This document shows positions 1-10,980 of a stretch of DNA of 64,000 bases, one piece after another. Origin of the DNA: Chimonanthus salicifolius (taxonomy: Eukaryota > Streptophyta > Magnoliopsida > Laurales > Calycanthaceae). The position numbers and the translations under genes are program-made. The notes under the pieces are model-generated. The model did no database searches. It saw nothing but the letters and a program-made list of their open reading frames with translations, and was not told the DNA's origin. How positions within the stretch are numbered: position 1 is the first letter of the stretch; each line of letters opens with the position of its first letter. The stretch lies in contig CM023539.1 in assembly GCA_013350335.1 (NCBI GenBank), positions 22,003,043 through 22,067,042 on the forward strand, written 5' to 3'.

Positions 1-1239
1 TTAAATTTTAGATATTGTTTGATATCATTGATTCTAAATGATTGTAACTGATTTTTCTTTCGTTTTGCCTTTCCTTGATTTTCTCCATATACTCTTTATA
101 TAAATGTACCTCTTTTGTTAGAAAGACCAGCAATACAATACACAGAAAATTATCTATCTTTTCTTCCCTTTTCCTGCATCTCTCTTTATTTTCTCCCTAT
201 TTTCATTGTAACAATGTCAACATGTACAACAGTAAGATAAATGAGCTTGCCTGCACTCAAATGGTAGCTAGTAGGATCAGAGGAGTTCCCTCTTTAAAGT
301 GCACTTTACATTTTACTCAATTAGTCTGTCAACAACCTCATCAGTTGTAAGGCCTGCACTGTGTAGAATGCTTGAGATATGTTTGAGAGAGATGATGCCG
401 ACAATCGGAACACAAGAAATCAAGTCCAAGAAAATATTGTAGTATCACCTACAACTTTCATTTCAAATCAATTGGAAAGAATATTTAACAGCTAGAATAT
501 CGGACATGTCATTGCTCGTGACAATCACATAAATCAGGCATGTAACAAAAGAAGAATATGGCTTTTCTGAGTGGCAGAGGAAAAACAAGCTATGAAACTC
601 ATCGTCCTGAAAAACAAGTTAAGAAAAGGAAAATTGAACTAAATTTGCAAAAAAAAAAAAGCAGTGTTCTTGCTTGAGAACATATGATACATGTGCAAGC
701 CAGTAGGTGTAACGAGAGGTTGGTGATTGGTAAAGTCGATCCAGTGATTCATACAGATCTCTTCATGAAATTTACCATTGAGAAATTGAAAGTCGATTAG
801 GAAGTCCATTATCACATCCCTCTGGAAAATATGTCAACAACAAACAGAGATAATAGAAAGGATTAATCAATAGTCATCAACTTTGCAACCCAGATAAATG
901 TTTCCTCATGGTTCAACCCATATTCCCATTAATATCTGTTAGTGCCCTAGCTTGACTGAGTCTCTGTTTGTCAATTACATGACTCGGGTAGAAGCACTTC
1001 CCATGAAGCTTGAAGACTCAAGATGATCGAGGACGAAGATCATGCTCCACCAAGCTCAAAGCTCGTCGTCATGGCAATCATAAGAACATGTATATGGCCA
1101 TAGATGACCCTAGGTGGAACCCACACCTGAGAGAGGACTATTAGGCTTAGTTGTATATGTTGGTAATAAACATAAAATGTCTAGAGAGGATGCTGAACAG
1201 TGAATTGGAAGTGAATTTGGAAACATGAATTATGTTCAC
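1..1239. other. AT-rich flank or intron, no gene recognised
   Basis: I see no exon with carboxypeptidase similarity, no repeat boundary and no credible coding frame. A short open frame near 75-350 has low-complexity composition and no family likeness. The stretch is probably an upstream intron of the carboxypeptidase gene, because the first visible exon (2996) begins in mid-protein behind a splice acceptor. Confidence 0.4.
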
Positions 1240-1261
1240 TGTTAGCACGACCAGTCTATCT

Positions 1262-1640
1262 CACCGACCCCTCGGTGTAGTCAGAATTGACTCATCGTGG
1301 TCAAAGACTGGTCGGCCAGATTGACATTGGTTCTGGAACTTCGAACTGTCATTCTGGAAATACCTCTGACCGAGAGTCTTGTATGCACCGACCCCTCGGT
1401 GATGAACTTGAATGACCCCTCGTGGTCAACAACTCGTTGGTATAAAACTTATATGTTCTGGACTGGGAACTTATAAGGGCTCTCGATAAAACAGACATAT
1501 CGGCAATCAAAGACCGATCGAGAGATACAAGACCGACCCCTCGGCAAAGGGCGACAAGTCATTCTTGGTAACAGGTTTCCAAAGTGGAAACTACTGTCAA
1601 GCATGCTTTGCACCAAAACGAGCCCATCGTATGGATCGAC
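1262..1640. repeat. CACCGACCCCTCGGTG dyad cluster in LTR
   Basis: Two exact copies of CACCGACCCCTCGGTG (six-base arms around CCCC) lie at 1262-1277 and 1386-1401. Degenerate relatives occur near 1415, 1530 and 1630. All are upstream of the TATA box at 1827, so they sit in U3 promoter space. Confidence 0.7.
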
Positions 1641-1826
1641 CTCTCGGTACCATAAGTGTCGATCCATCGACGACAACGCCATGTCGGCCGGGAAGTAATA
1701 ATGCCGTTGATGGTGCACTTAATGCACAACGGTCGGGTGGTTGAACGGTAACAAATATAAACACTGACCTATTGGTGCCACCGACCTGTCTGTCTTGGAT
1801 AGTCAATATGACTGTTAAAACTCCTC

Positions 1827-1834
1827 TATAAATA
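1827..1834 (+). promoter_or_regulatory. TATA box of LTR
   Basis: TATAAATA in the context CTCCTCTATAAATATGAG, downstream of the dyad cluster and in the middle of the LTR, as expected for the U3/R boundary. Confidence 0.55.
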
Positions 1835-2995
1835 TGAGTGTTGGGTGATCGTCTTACCATCTTCCTTGAGCTTAAAAGAGTTAAACACTCTAAGGAACGA
1901 TCAACACTCTTGAGAGAAAGATCATAAACAACTAATCTTCAGATTGTTTTTGCAAGTGAGAAAGAGAGGAGGAGAGAAAGATCATAAACAACCAATCTCC
2001 GGATTGAGTTTGTAAGTGAGAAAGCTATAAACTAGGAAAGCTTTGGTTTAGCCAAGTTTCCTTGTCACTCACAGATTGTGATTGCTACTCGACGACTGGA
2101 AGAATGAGCGTCGACACAACTCTGGTGGGATCTTCAAGAAGCACACATCAGTGAGAAAGAGCTTTAAGGCAAGTGCTTCTTGGTTTTTAATTTTCTTTTT
2201 AAAAACCTGTAACCCGAGAGTGGATTAAAGGGAGGTATCCTAGAACCACTATAAAAAACTCTAGAGCGTCGTCTCTGGCACAGTGGTGGGTGGAATCCTT
2301 AGCCAATTGAGTAAGGTGGAATTCCTACTCTAATTGTGAGGGTGTAAGTCCTCACATAGTGAATTTGGGGATAGCTCAAGGTTGAGCGAGTCCTAACAGT
2401 AGATGTAGGTTGGTGAACCGAACCACTATTTATCTTGTGTCCTTGTGTTTGTGGTGTTAGAGCTAAATTCTTATGTTGATTGTTTTAATCACATTTGCTA
2501 ACACACACTCTTGATTGTTGTTTCTGCTGTATTTGAACTAATCAATGAAGTATAATTAAAAGGACCAACGAATTTGCATTGACCTATTCACCCCCCTCCT
2601 AGGGTCAATCGCATTGTTCTAGCTCTCGTGTAAAGGGTATTTTCAATATCCTTGTAAAATCTGAAGTATTACATGAATGTGCGACTAAAGTAAAGAGTGC
2701 AAAAATACCCTCTGGCAAAATGAAATACAATCACATGTAATTTCAAAAAATAATATCAAACCTAAGGTGGGAGTGCTGATATTTTGGTGCTACGATGCAC
2801 TAATGTGGTCAGCTTCCACTTTATGTAGTCAATACACTATTCTACTTATTATGTTTCTGCGATTATGAATTTTAGGGAAGAGTCTTAATGATACTGATGG
2901 CTTTTAAATGCTCTGTGTGTGTGCGCAATCGCACATACACACTACAATAGCTTTTGAGTCACTCTCATAGGTTCTTACTCTTTTATTCACCTCAG

Positions 2996-3123
2996 CCTTG
3001 GATATCGAGAGCATATGATCCCTGCATCAAGAGGTACTCTAAGGTGTACTTCAATCTCCCTGAAGTGCAGAAGGCTCTCCATGCTAATGTCACTGGGATT
3101 CCCTATCCTTGGGATACATGCAG
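2996..3123 (+). CDS. carboxypeptidase exon (substrate-binding region)
   Basis: The exon is bounded by the acceptor TTCACCTCAG and the donor GCAG|GTTTAG. It reads through 42 codons, including [20 protein letters not shown] and [16 protein letters not shown], a signature of wheat CPII-like serine carboxypeptidases. It leaves a split codon AG- at the 3' end, which the next exon should complete. Confidence 0.85.
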
Positions 3124-3220
3124 GTTTAGTATTTATTACTGATAATTTGATGCCATATTTGATTTAATTGAGAGATTTCTTTCAATGTTTGTTTAAAGAA
3201 GATGCGTTTTCCCCCTGCAG

Positions 3221-3315
3221 TATATTGTTGGAAACTACTGGGCAGATTCTCCTAGGTCCATGCTTCCAATATATCAAGAGCTCATAGCAGCTGGTCTCAG
3301 GACCTGGGTGTTCAG
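3221..3315 (+). CDS. carboxypeptidase exon with one-base deletion at its 5' edge
   Basis: The exon follows the acceptor CCCCCTGCAG and ends TTCAG|GTAAAT. The frame IVGNYWADSPRSMLPIYQEL followed by IAAGLRTWVF fits the family, but it starts one base out of phase with the preceding exon. The split codon plus an Asp codon expected here is one base short, which breaks the frame. Confidence 0.8.
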
Positions 3316-3381
3316 GTAAATTCTTTTATCAATGCCCATTCTCGTTTTGTTATCTAATTGTACCTATTGGTGCAAGCAACA

Positions 3382-3764
3382 TTACTAGACAATGTTTTAA
3401 AACTGAACTATTAAGTCAACTATTTTATAACAGTTTGGTTAAATTAGGTTCAATTGCTGGGTTAAACTGTTTGAACTATTTTGAACCGTGATGTAAGTAT
3501 AACACCATAGTAATATAATACATTCTTATATTTAAAAATTAAATTAATAAAAAGTAAGAAAAATTAAAAATCTCATTACAACCATGATACTATAATAGAA
3601 AACAATGAACAATGACATTTTCAGTAAAAGAGAAGAGAAAAATAAGAAAAATAAAAATAATAAAACTTTTTGAATGAACAGAAGTATCTTGAGGATCGGA
3701 CTGTTCAGGTCCAGCTAGGTCGAACCACACGATTCGATTCGGTTTTTAAAACACTGCTACTAGA
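3382..3764. mobile_element. hAT-type MITE in intron with 8-bp target duplication
   Basis: The 367-bp element (3390-3756) starts CAATGTTTTAAAAC and ends GTTTTTAAAACACTG, giving imperfect terminal inverted repeats of the CA(A/G)TG hAT type. It is flanked by TTACTAGA (3382-3389) and CTACTAGA (3757-3764), an 8-bp duplication with one mismatch. The interior is AT-rich and non-coding. Confidence 0.7.
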
Positions 3765-5110
3765 AATGCAACTCATGGTTTCAAACTGACTACGATTCCT
3801 AAAATTGACCTTGCAAGAACGCATGGTGGAGATTGAAGAAGCCTTTTCTACTTAAATTCCTTTCTACAATTTAACTAATGTTTGTTGGCTGACGAGAACG
3901 GTATTAACCATCTATGGGACCAGGGTTTTCATTATTGTTATAGTCATGCTACTTTATCTTCTACTTCTTTTCACACTCTTGATGTATTTTCCTCTTGTTG
4001 AGGGCCTTGTATAACTCTCTTATACATGTCCCTCCATACTTTTGTATCTCACTCATTAATTAATGAAATATTCTTTGTCTCCTTTTCAAAAAAGATAAAA
4101 ATGAAGAAAGCTATTTCTATTATCTATTTAACATCTGTGGGTCTGGCAGTTGTTTACTTTCATCTGTCACATTTATTGCTTCATTTCTCTTATACCGAAA
4201 GCAATTTATATTCATGCCATATATCCTTTTTTGTGATAATTTCACTTCTATTGCATGTGAATTGTCTAGGGCTATAGGATAATGTTAATCAATCCAGAAT
4301 GATCAATAGCGCACAAATTCCAAAGTAACACATCACTGGTAATTTCATATTTTGCAGCAGTGATGTTACTATGCTAGTGTCATCTTCACTTGCTCAGCCC
4401 CTATCAAAGTTACTCTCTAGTGGATGGAATCCCTTTTCTGTTTCAACTCCTGCTTCCATGTGCCACTAGAGCTTGTTTACTATAAATGAGGGATGTTGAG
4501 TATAATTTCAACTAGTCTTATGGAGGAGTACAATAGATTGTAGCCTTAGGTGTACCATACATGTAGAGGATATGCTTGTTTTGATTTTTGTTTATCATCC
4601 GTTAATTAAAGCGGATTGGACAGAAGTTGTTGTAACAATACCCAATTAGTGTATGAATTAGTTTCTGATTACCATTTTGGGTTTAAGCAAATTGCTCTTC
4701 AAACTCCTTTTTCATTTCTCTTTCTTTATCTTTCTACTCTTGAAACTTTATCATGGTATGCAAATCTTGATCTTGGGAATTGTTTTGATGTTTGTTGACT
4801 GCAGGGCTTGGATGATAGAGTGACCCATTCCATCCATGAGCCATCTAATTGAAGCCATGAGGTCCATTGTCTGACCCAGATCTATTGCTGTCATGACTGA
4901 CACTGTCCATCTGTGCCTGTCAATGTGGAGCCCATCATCTCACATCAGATCTACTTAAAAAGTTACAAAGTCTGGTTGTCTATTTTTTCTAATATCTGTA
5001 TTGAACTTGTAGTGTCTTCAGTTTAGTCATTTTTCAATTTCTTTCATTTCCCAGGTCTGGAAAAAATTGTTTTTCAATCTCAACTGTTCAAAAGAGTTGA
5101 TTTTGAGATT
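3765..5110. other. intron sequence, no feature recognised
   Basis: AT-rich intron of the carboxypeptidase gene. Short open frames here have low-complexity composition. No repeat end or family motif was recognised. Confidence 0.4.
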
Positions 5111-5116
5111 CATTTA

Positions 5117-6080
5117 GTGCAACCCTACCTTACTCCTTCCTTCTTTTTTTTTTTGAAGATGGTCGCGTTTGTGAGGTCTGATCCGATCAGTGTGACGCTC
5201 ACTTTTGCCCTAGCTAGATTCAGGTCAAGGATGTGGAGAAGGTGGATGAAAGCCTGCATGGAGGGTACCTCCTACTCAATTCTCGTCCATGGTTCTCCAA
5301 CCCCACCAATAGCAGCAACCAGAGGCCTAAGACAAGGAGACCCACTGTCACTCTTCATTTTTACACTAGTAGGAGAAGCCTTGAATAAATTGGTGGAAAA
5401 GGCTAGGGAACTAGACATCATTAGAGGCTTCAAGGTGTCTAGGCAAGGTCTAACAATTACACATCTCCAATTCGCAAATGACACATTGTTTTTCTGCGAA
5501 CTAAATAGGAGCGAGATTTTAGGCTTTAAAGTAGTTCTTAGATGCTTTGAATTGGTGTCAGGGCTGGGAGTGACCTTTGGAAATAGCACCCTTATCGGTG
5601 TGGGTTTGGAGGAATCCTTCTCGAGAGTTATTGCAGAAGAAATAGGTTGCACAACGGGGAAACTACCTTTTACATATCTTGGCCTACCGGTTGGCGGGAA
5701 CCCGAGATCAAAGAAATTCTAGACCCCAGTGGTGGAATGGATTGAAAATAGATTGAACGGGTGGGGGAAATGATACCTGTCAATCTGAGGAAGGCTAACC
5801 CTCATTAGGGCGGTTCTATCCAATCTTCCCACTTATTACATGTCCATGTTCCAAATCCCCAACGGGGTGAAGGACCAGATGGAACAGTTGTTTAGGAGAT
5901 TTTTGTGGGGGGACAAAGTGGATAGAAGAAGGGTACATTTGGTTAGCTGGTCGGAAGTGGCGAAACCGAAACATAAGCGACGATTAAGCAGAGTACCATT
6001 AGACATTAAAAATCAGGCTCTCTTATGTAAATGGAGTTGGGAGATTCGGGAGTGAGTCGGAGGCCCTCTGGGAAAGGCCC
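5117..6080 (+). pseudogene. L1-type LINE reverse transcriptase relic, 5' piece
   Basis: A first frame of about 200 codons (5117-5722) carries the RT signature GLRQGDPLS and then FANDTLFF in place of the expected FADDT, so one catalytic aspartate is changed. The thumb region YLGLPVGG follows. After stops and a frameshift, 5760-6055 encodes the next part (NLPTYYMSMFQIP, LFRRFLWG). The last LINE-like codons (ESEALWER in another frame) run up to about 6079, where Copia relic A begins. The ORF1 and endonuclease portions are absent: a 5'-truncated, dead copy, later split by LTR elements. Confidence 0.8.
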
Positions 6081-6082
6081 AC

Positions 6083-6306
6083 TGTGTTTGGGGAAGAGCC
6101 ATTTTCTTAATTGTATTATACATTGTTGTTTTCCTCTTAGAGGATACATCAATAAATAGAAAAAGGAGAGCCAATTAAGGTGGCCAAAAAAGGAAATACA
6201 CTAGACGTATCTTTATCTACACAGATTATACAATCATACATTTGACCTTCCAAAATAGGATAAGTTAGGTCAATAATCCATTAATCATGTATCGGGTCTC
6301 ACAACA
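6083..6306 (-). repeat. Copia A 3' LTR
   Basis: On the minus strand it begins TGTTGTGAGACC and ends CTTCCCCAAACAC. It is closely similar over its length to 9471-9695, apart from small indels. Confidence 0.8.
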
Positions 6307-6318
6307 CTCCCCCTCAAA
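6307..6318 (-). other. polypurine tract of Copia A
   Basis: The minus strand reads TTTGAGGGGGAG directly before the LTR start TGTTGTG, the expected plus-strand priming site. Confidence 0.7.
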
Positions 6319-6718
6319 CTGGCTCGAAGATGTTTAACAAACCCAACTTATCAATAACCGAAGTGAGTTGATGTCGAGGAATGGACTTTGACAATATATC
6401 GGCCAATTGATCTTTAGACTGCAGATGAGGAGTAACAAGCCGACCATCAGAAATATGTTGCCGAAAGAAGTGACAATCAACCTCAATGTGCTTGGTCCTC
6501 TCATGAAAGACTGGATTGGAGGCGATGTTGATGGCTGCCTGATTGTCACAAAACATAATAAGTGGATCAATGGGAGAAAAAACCGATTTGGTAAGAAACT
6601 GACGAATCCCAAGTAACTCAGCTATAGTATTAGCTATCGCACAATACTCTGCTTCAGCACTAGAACGAGCAATAACAGATTGCTTCTTGCTACGCCAACA
6701 AACTAAATGAGAGCCCAA
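6314..6718 (-). pseudogene. Copia A RNase H domain
   Basis: About 134 codons with typical Copia RNase H motifs: CWRSKKQSVIARSSAEAEY, CDNQAAINIASNP, HIEVDCHFFR and QLADILSK, ending just before the PPT. This domain degrades the RNA strand of the hybrid during reverse transcription. It is separated from the RT reading frame by stops near 6720-6805, so it is not part of an intact polyprotein. Confidence 0.85.
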
Positions 6719-6805
6719 GAAGACATAATAACCAATGGTGGAGCGATGATAATCAGGAGAGCCGGCCCAATATGGATCGGAATAGCTACGAACTGAGAGG
6801 GAAGA

Positions 6806-7947
6806 CTATCCTGCAAAGAACAATTCTTGGCCTGGATGAGCTTTAAGGTAGCAAAAGATGCAGAAGACAGCATGAAGGTGAGTATCCCGTGGAGCTTGCA
6901 TGAATTGGCTGACCACACCAACCACATATGATAAATCGGGCCGGGTAATAATGAGGTAATTCAATTCCCCCACCAACTTTTGATAAAATGTAGGAGAATA
7001 AAAAAGAGTCCCATCTGAAGTAGATAACTTTGTGTTGACATCTAGCGGAATATCAGCTGGTTTGCATCCAGAGTATTCGGCATCTTGGAGGAGATCAAGG
7101 GCATACTTGCACTGAGATAGAGAGAATCCTCGAAGAGAACGAGCGACCTCAATACCAACAAAGTAATGCAATGGCCCCATATTTTTAATATTAAAGGTGC
7201 GCCGTAGATAGTCTTTGAATGTAGAAATGACAGCATCATCATTACCTGTAAGAACAATGTCATCGACATACACCACTAGACTCATTACCACAGACTGAAG
7301 ACGGTAGATAACGACTGAGTGATCCATCTGATATCTGGAGAAACCATAAGACAACAAAGCACTGCTGAACTTCTCAAACTAGGCTTGTGGGGACTGCTTG
7401 AGGCCATAGAGAGCTTTTCTGAGTCTGAAGAGTGAGTGAGGCTCCCCCTGCTTGACAAATCCTGGTGGTGTGAGCAAATATATTTCATCTCGAAGTTCAC
7501 TATGAAGGAAGGAATTCTTCACATCTAATTGATAAAGTGGCCAGTAATGAGTGGTGGCGATGGAAATCAAGATTTGAACGGAGGTAATTTTTGCCACAAG
7601 GGAGAAGGTTTTCTGATAGTTCGCATAAGTTTGCGTGAAGCATTTGGCAACTAGACGGGTCTTATACCTGGCAATGGATCCATCTGGATTATGTTTCAGG
7701 CAAATACCCATTTGCAATCAACTAGAGATTTTTTTGGAGGGAGAGGAACCATATCCCCAAAGTATGAATTTTTTTTTTTTTCGAGTGCAACTAATTCCTC
7801 ATCCATGGCAGCTTTCCAAAAGGGATCTCGAAGGGCAGTGTCAATCCGCTTGGGAATCTTAATGTTGTCCAGAGCTGTAAGAAAGTTGTGATAGGAAGGA
7901 GAAACAACATGATATGACACAAAATGATCAAGGGGATGAAGGGGCAC
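6806..7947 (-). pseudogene. Copia A reverse transcriptase domain, broken
   Basis: Minus-strand frames give the RT in order: an upstream segment with DPFWKAAMDEELVAL and CKWVF (7696-7947), then YKTRLVAKCFTQTY and LDVKNSFLHSEL (7379-7717), then YVDDIVLTGNDD and YLIITRPDLSYVVG (6806-7357). The catalytic YVDD is intact. An in-frame stop at 7379-7381 and frame changes near 7700 and 6806 show that the copy is dead. Confidence 0.85.
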
Positions 7948-8231
7948 AAGTACGCTTACCTTTCTGAAAAGGCCATGGGAAGATCAAACTTAGCAGTGGG
8001 GGGTGGATCTGGACCTGGGGTAGATGTGGTAGTGGCGTCTGCTGGCGGTGGAGGCCTGGGCTGCCTGCGTCGGTACACCAGAATAGGCCTGGTAGCGCTA
8101 GGTGAAGTAGTGCAAGACAGAGCAGTATCGGCATGAAGGAGAGGTAGAACATGAGAGGAAGAGGAAACAAACGGTGCAGAAAAGTATGAGACCATCTCAA
8201 AGAAAGTGACATCCATGGACACATGATTTGC

Positions 8232-9030
8232 CTATGAGGGGATCAAGACACTTGTAGCCTTTATGGAAAGGGGAATAACCCAAAAAACACATCGCACAGC
8301 CCGGGGAGAGAGTTTATCAACAAAGAATTGGTGAGCGAAGCAGACACACCCAAAAACATGCAAAGGAGGATTGTGGATGGGTTTATGTAGGGAAAGAAGG
8401 TCAAGGGGAGACTTCTCTAGCAGCACCCGAGATGACATGCGGTTGATAAGATAATATGAGGTTCAGGTGGCTTCAGGCCAATATGACTGCGGGATATGCA
8501 TGGTAAAGAAAAGTGAGCGGGCGACCTCAAGTAGGTGTCGGTTTTTTTGTTTAGCTACACCATTTTGTTGAGGTGTAGATGGACATGAGAGTTGGGATTC
8601 GACATCATTGTCTTGTAAGAATTGAACAAAGGAATGTGACAAATATTCCCCTCCATTATCACTTTACAAAATTTTAATTTTATAGGAAAATTGTGATTCA
8701 ACCCATTTGTAAAAGGTACGAAAATGATCAATCACTTCAGATTTATGTTTCATCATATATATCCATGTTATGCATGAATAATCATCAATAAAAGAAACAA
8801 AATAACGAAAACCTGTTTGAGAGACAGAGGGTGATTGCCAAACATCAGAGTGTATAACAGAACATAATGTCGATGCACGGTCATTTATTGAAGGAGGAAA
8901 ACAAGTTCTACTATGTTTACCATATTGGCAATGTTCACACTGAAAGTTATTAAAAGATAAAGAAGGAACAAGTTTCTTTAACACATAATCAGAAAGATGT
9001 CCTAGCCCGCAATGCCAAGCCACACAGCAG
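8232..9030 (-). pseudogene. Copia A integrase relic
   Basis: From right to left: HCGLGHLSDYVLKK and CEHCQYGKH (zinc-binding pre-integrase region), HSDVWQSPSVSQTGFRYFVS then FIDDYSCITWIYMMKHKSEV (catalytic core), and at 8232-8438 the C-terminal part with LHVFGCVCFAH and the Copia 'LGY' region. Frames are broken between 8440 and 8664. The sequence upstream of the zinc-binding motif (gag, protease) is gone. Confidence 0.8.
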
Positions 9031-9417
9031 GCGAAGAGGAGGTCAAATAAAGTGAGGAACGACTGCGCAAGAATGGAAGGTGGGGCCAATAGTGGCGATT
9101 GAAACCAGGGTGAGGAACGACTGTAGTGGTGGTTGATTGACAAGAGAAGGAACTCAGGGGCAACCAATCTAGGCGGGACAAATGTATTCTTCTCAAAAAA
9201 AAAAAAAAAAAAACACGACAGGAAAGATGGAAGAGTTGTCGTCTGAAAACTTCTTCGATCACCGGATCGAAGGCTGAAAAAGAAGGCTGCACAAGAAGGA
9301 TGCATAATAGCCATAAAAAATCTGAAAATAAGTTAAGATCTGGAAAAGAAATCCGGGAGAAGCAAGACAGGGACGGTTTGCTACAAAAGTTCGTCAGAGA
9401 ACTGCAGAGATCTTTCT

Positions 9418-9428
9418 GGCTGATACCA
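9418..9428 (-). other. primer-binding site of Copia A
   Basis: The minus strand reads TGGTATCAGCC, a near-match to the initiator tRNA-Met complement. It lies about 42 bases downstream of the LTR edge at 9471, so the interval has gained sequence or the LTR edge is slightly off. Confidence 0.5.
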
Positions 9429-9470
9429 TGTAGAAAAAGTGATAAGAAAAGAAGAAGATGAAAAAAAAGA

Positions 9471-9695
9471 CAGTGTTTGGGGAAGAACCCTTCTCTTAAT
9501 TGTATTGTATTATGTTGTTTTCCTCTTAGATGATACATCAATAAGTAAAAAAAGTAGAGCCAATTAAGGTGACCAAAAAAGGAAATACACTAGATGTATC
9601 TTTATCTACACAAATTATACAGTCATACAGTTGACCTTCCAAAATAGGATAAGTCAGGTCAATAATCCAATAATCATGTATCGGGTCCCACAACA
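9471..9695 (-). repeat. Copia A 5' LTR
   Basis: The minus strand begins TGTTGTGGGACCC and aligns by eye with the LTR at 6083-6306. Confidence 0.8.
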
Positions 9696-9909
9696 GTAAG
9701 TTGAGTGTGTCTTTGCATTGCACCTTTTGTAAACTCTAATCAGGGCAATATATAATGTTTCCTTTTCGTGAGAGAGAGTAAAGCGAAAAACTGTAATGAC
9801 CGTCTCTCATTCAATTTTTTCTTTTGAGTAGATAGGTGTTGAACCAGTGGACGTACCGAAAGGGAACTACTCTTTTTGGGATTAAGCAAATTACTCTCCA
9901 GATGACTTT
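9696..9909. other. short unassigned stretch between two LTR insertions
   Basis: I find no coding similarity. A stretch near 9873-9900 (TTAAGCAAATTACTCT) resembles intron sequence near 4680-4705, so this may be displaced host intron rather than LINE. Confidence 0.3.
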
Positions 9910-10980
9910 TGTAAGACCGGGCTAGATCAATGCATGGGTCCTTGAGGGCAAATGAATAGGACCAATTCCGATTTTAATTGACTTTTATTAAACAAATGTG
10001 GAGCGGAATAATCAAGTGTGCAAACAATAAAGAAAACCACACATGCACAACAATTTATAGTGGTTCAGTTTACCTGAACGTACGTCCACTCTTGGACTCA
10101 CCCAACCTTGGGCTATTCGAAACTCACTATGAAAGGGTGAGCTACCCTATCAGTACACTCCTAATTTTGAAAGGTTCGACCACTGAGGTCTACTCCTTGA
10201 TGCCGTGGTTCGATCACAGAGGTCTATGGTGGTTGTAGATGTGAGTCGAGAGAAAAAGAGAGGTTCAAAGGTGTTTGACAATGACTAGAACCTCTGCTGG
10301 GAGCCTTGGAGAGATTAGGGTTTTATCTCAATTAAAAGCCTTTTTTTTAATCTTGATTAGCCAAACATGCTTAGTATAATACACTATGAAAACGGCTAAT
10401 TCCCGAGGTCTCGGGGATCCTCTCTCGGGGTCTAGGGGCCAAATAAGGTATGGCACCTAAGGTACAACGGCTAGTCGCGAGGAGCCTCTCTAAGGTCTCG
10501 GGACTGAGAGCAGTCTGAAAATACACTCAAATGTTTATTTTGCTCTTTGGACCATTGCTGAGGTGTCGGAATTTTCTTGAGACAATGAGGCCGAGATCTC
10601 GGGACCTACCCGAGGTCTCAGGATTGAGAGCACAAGATTTTTACAGACAGTTTTGTGCTCTCTGTCTCTAGAAGGCTAACGAAGGCTCGGGATATTCTTC
10701 TAAGTCCTCGGGATTGAATGTCAGGTAAAATTTAAGGTTTGACTGTTTTGCTCCAGAGACATTCTGCATACCAGGGTCTCTTAGCCTAGGGATTTTTGGA
10801 TTCCACCTAGAGTTCTCTAAGGTCATTTTACCTAGTTGGTTGCCAAACACTTGATGAGGTGTCCACAACAGCTTTTGATCTTCATCTAGTCTTCTTGTAA
10901 CATCTTCAATCTCCGAGGCAAGGTTCGGCACATTCACAAAATTGACGATAGAGGGACTCGGTCAACCGGGGCACTAATAA
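9910..10980 (-). mobile_element. Copia-type LTR, minus orientation, probably solo
   Basis: It contains the TATAGTGGTTCAGTTT / CGTACGTCCACTC block near 10055-10095, also found near 12346 and (as GTGGTTCGGC) in the LTRs at 38120 and 45160. Its right side carries dyads of the CCCGAGGTCTCGGG type. The right edge is near CACTAATA (10980) where LINE sequence resumes. No internal domain is present. The boundaries are uncertain by tens of bases. Confidence 0.55.
10402..10715. repeat. CCCGAGGTCTCGGG dyad cluster
   Basis: CCCGAGGTCTCGGG occurs at 10402-10415, a CCGAGATCTCGGG form at 10591, a CCCGAGGTCTCAGG form near 10609, and weaker GCTCGGG / CCTCGGG halves near 10685-10712. Confidence 0.65.

Larger units (their letters stand above)
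1240..2620 (+). mobile_element. Copia-type LTR, probably solo, plus orientation
   Basis: The stretch begins TGTTAGCACG and runs to a CCTATTCACCCCCCTCC-CTAGG block near 2580-2600. The same block lies about 40-60 bases from the 3' end of the LTR of the Copia element at 37855-46597, so it places the 3' end here. A TATA box lies at 1827-1834 and a promoter-proximal array of CACCGA/TCGGTG dyads precedes it. No internal domain or second LTR follows, which suggests a solo LTR. No clean target duplication was found, so both boundaries, especially the right one, are approximate. Confidence 0.6.
6083..9695 (-). mobile_element. Copia retrotransposon relic A, gag-deleted, with short LTRs
   Basis: A minus-strand element with LTRs of about 225 bp (6083-6306 and 9471-9695), a PPT beside the left one and a tRNA-Met-type primer site beside the right one. 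Reading on the minus strand, the order is LTR, leader, integrase, RT, RNase H, PPT, LTR, which is Copia order. The gag and protease segment is missing: the leader near 9050-9450 runs directly into pre-integrase sequence. Several stops and frameshifts interrupt pol. It lies in the LINE. No matching target duplication was found (left flank CCCAC, right flank GTAAG), so the outer edges may have changed. Confidence 0.8.

Noticed and set aside
5117..5722. 201-codon frame as a host protein gene
   Set aside because: It is the RT part of a LINE with a changed catalytic residue, followed by stops.
8664..9541. Long overlapping minus-strand frames as new genes
   Set aside because: One is Copia integrase; the rest is leader sequence with low-complexity Phe/Ser-rich translation.
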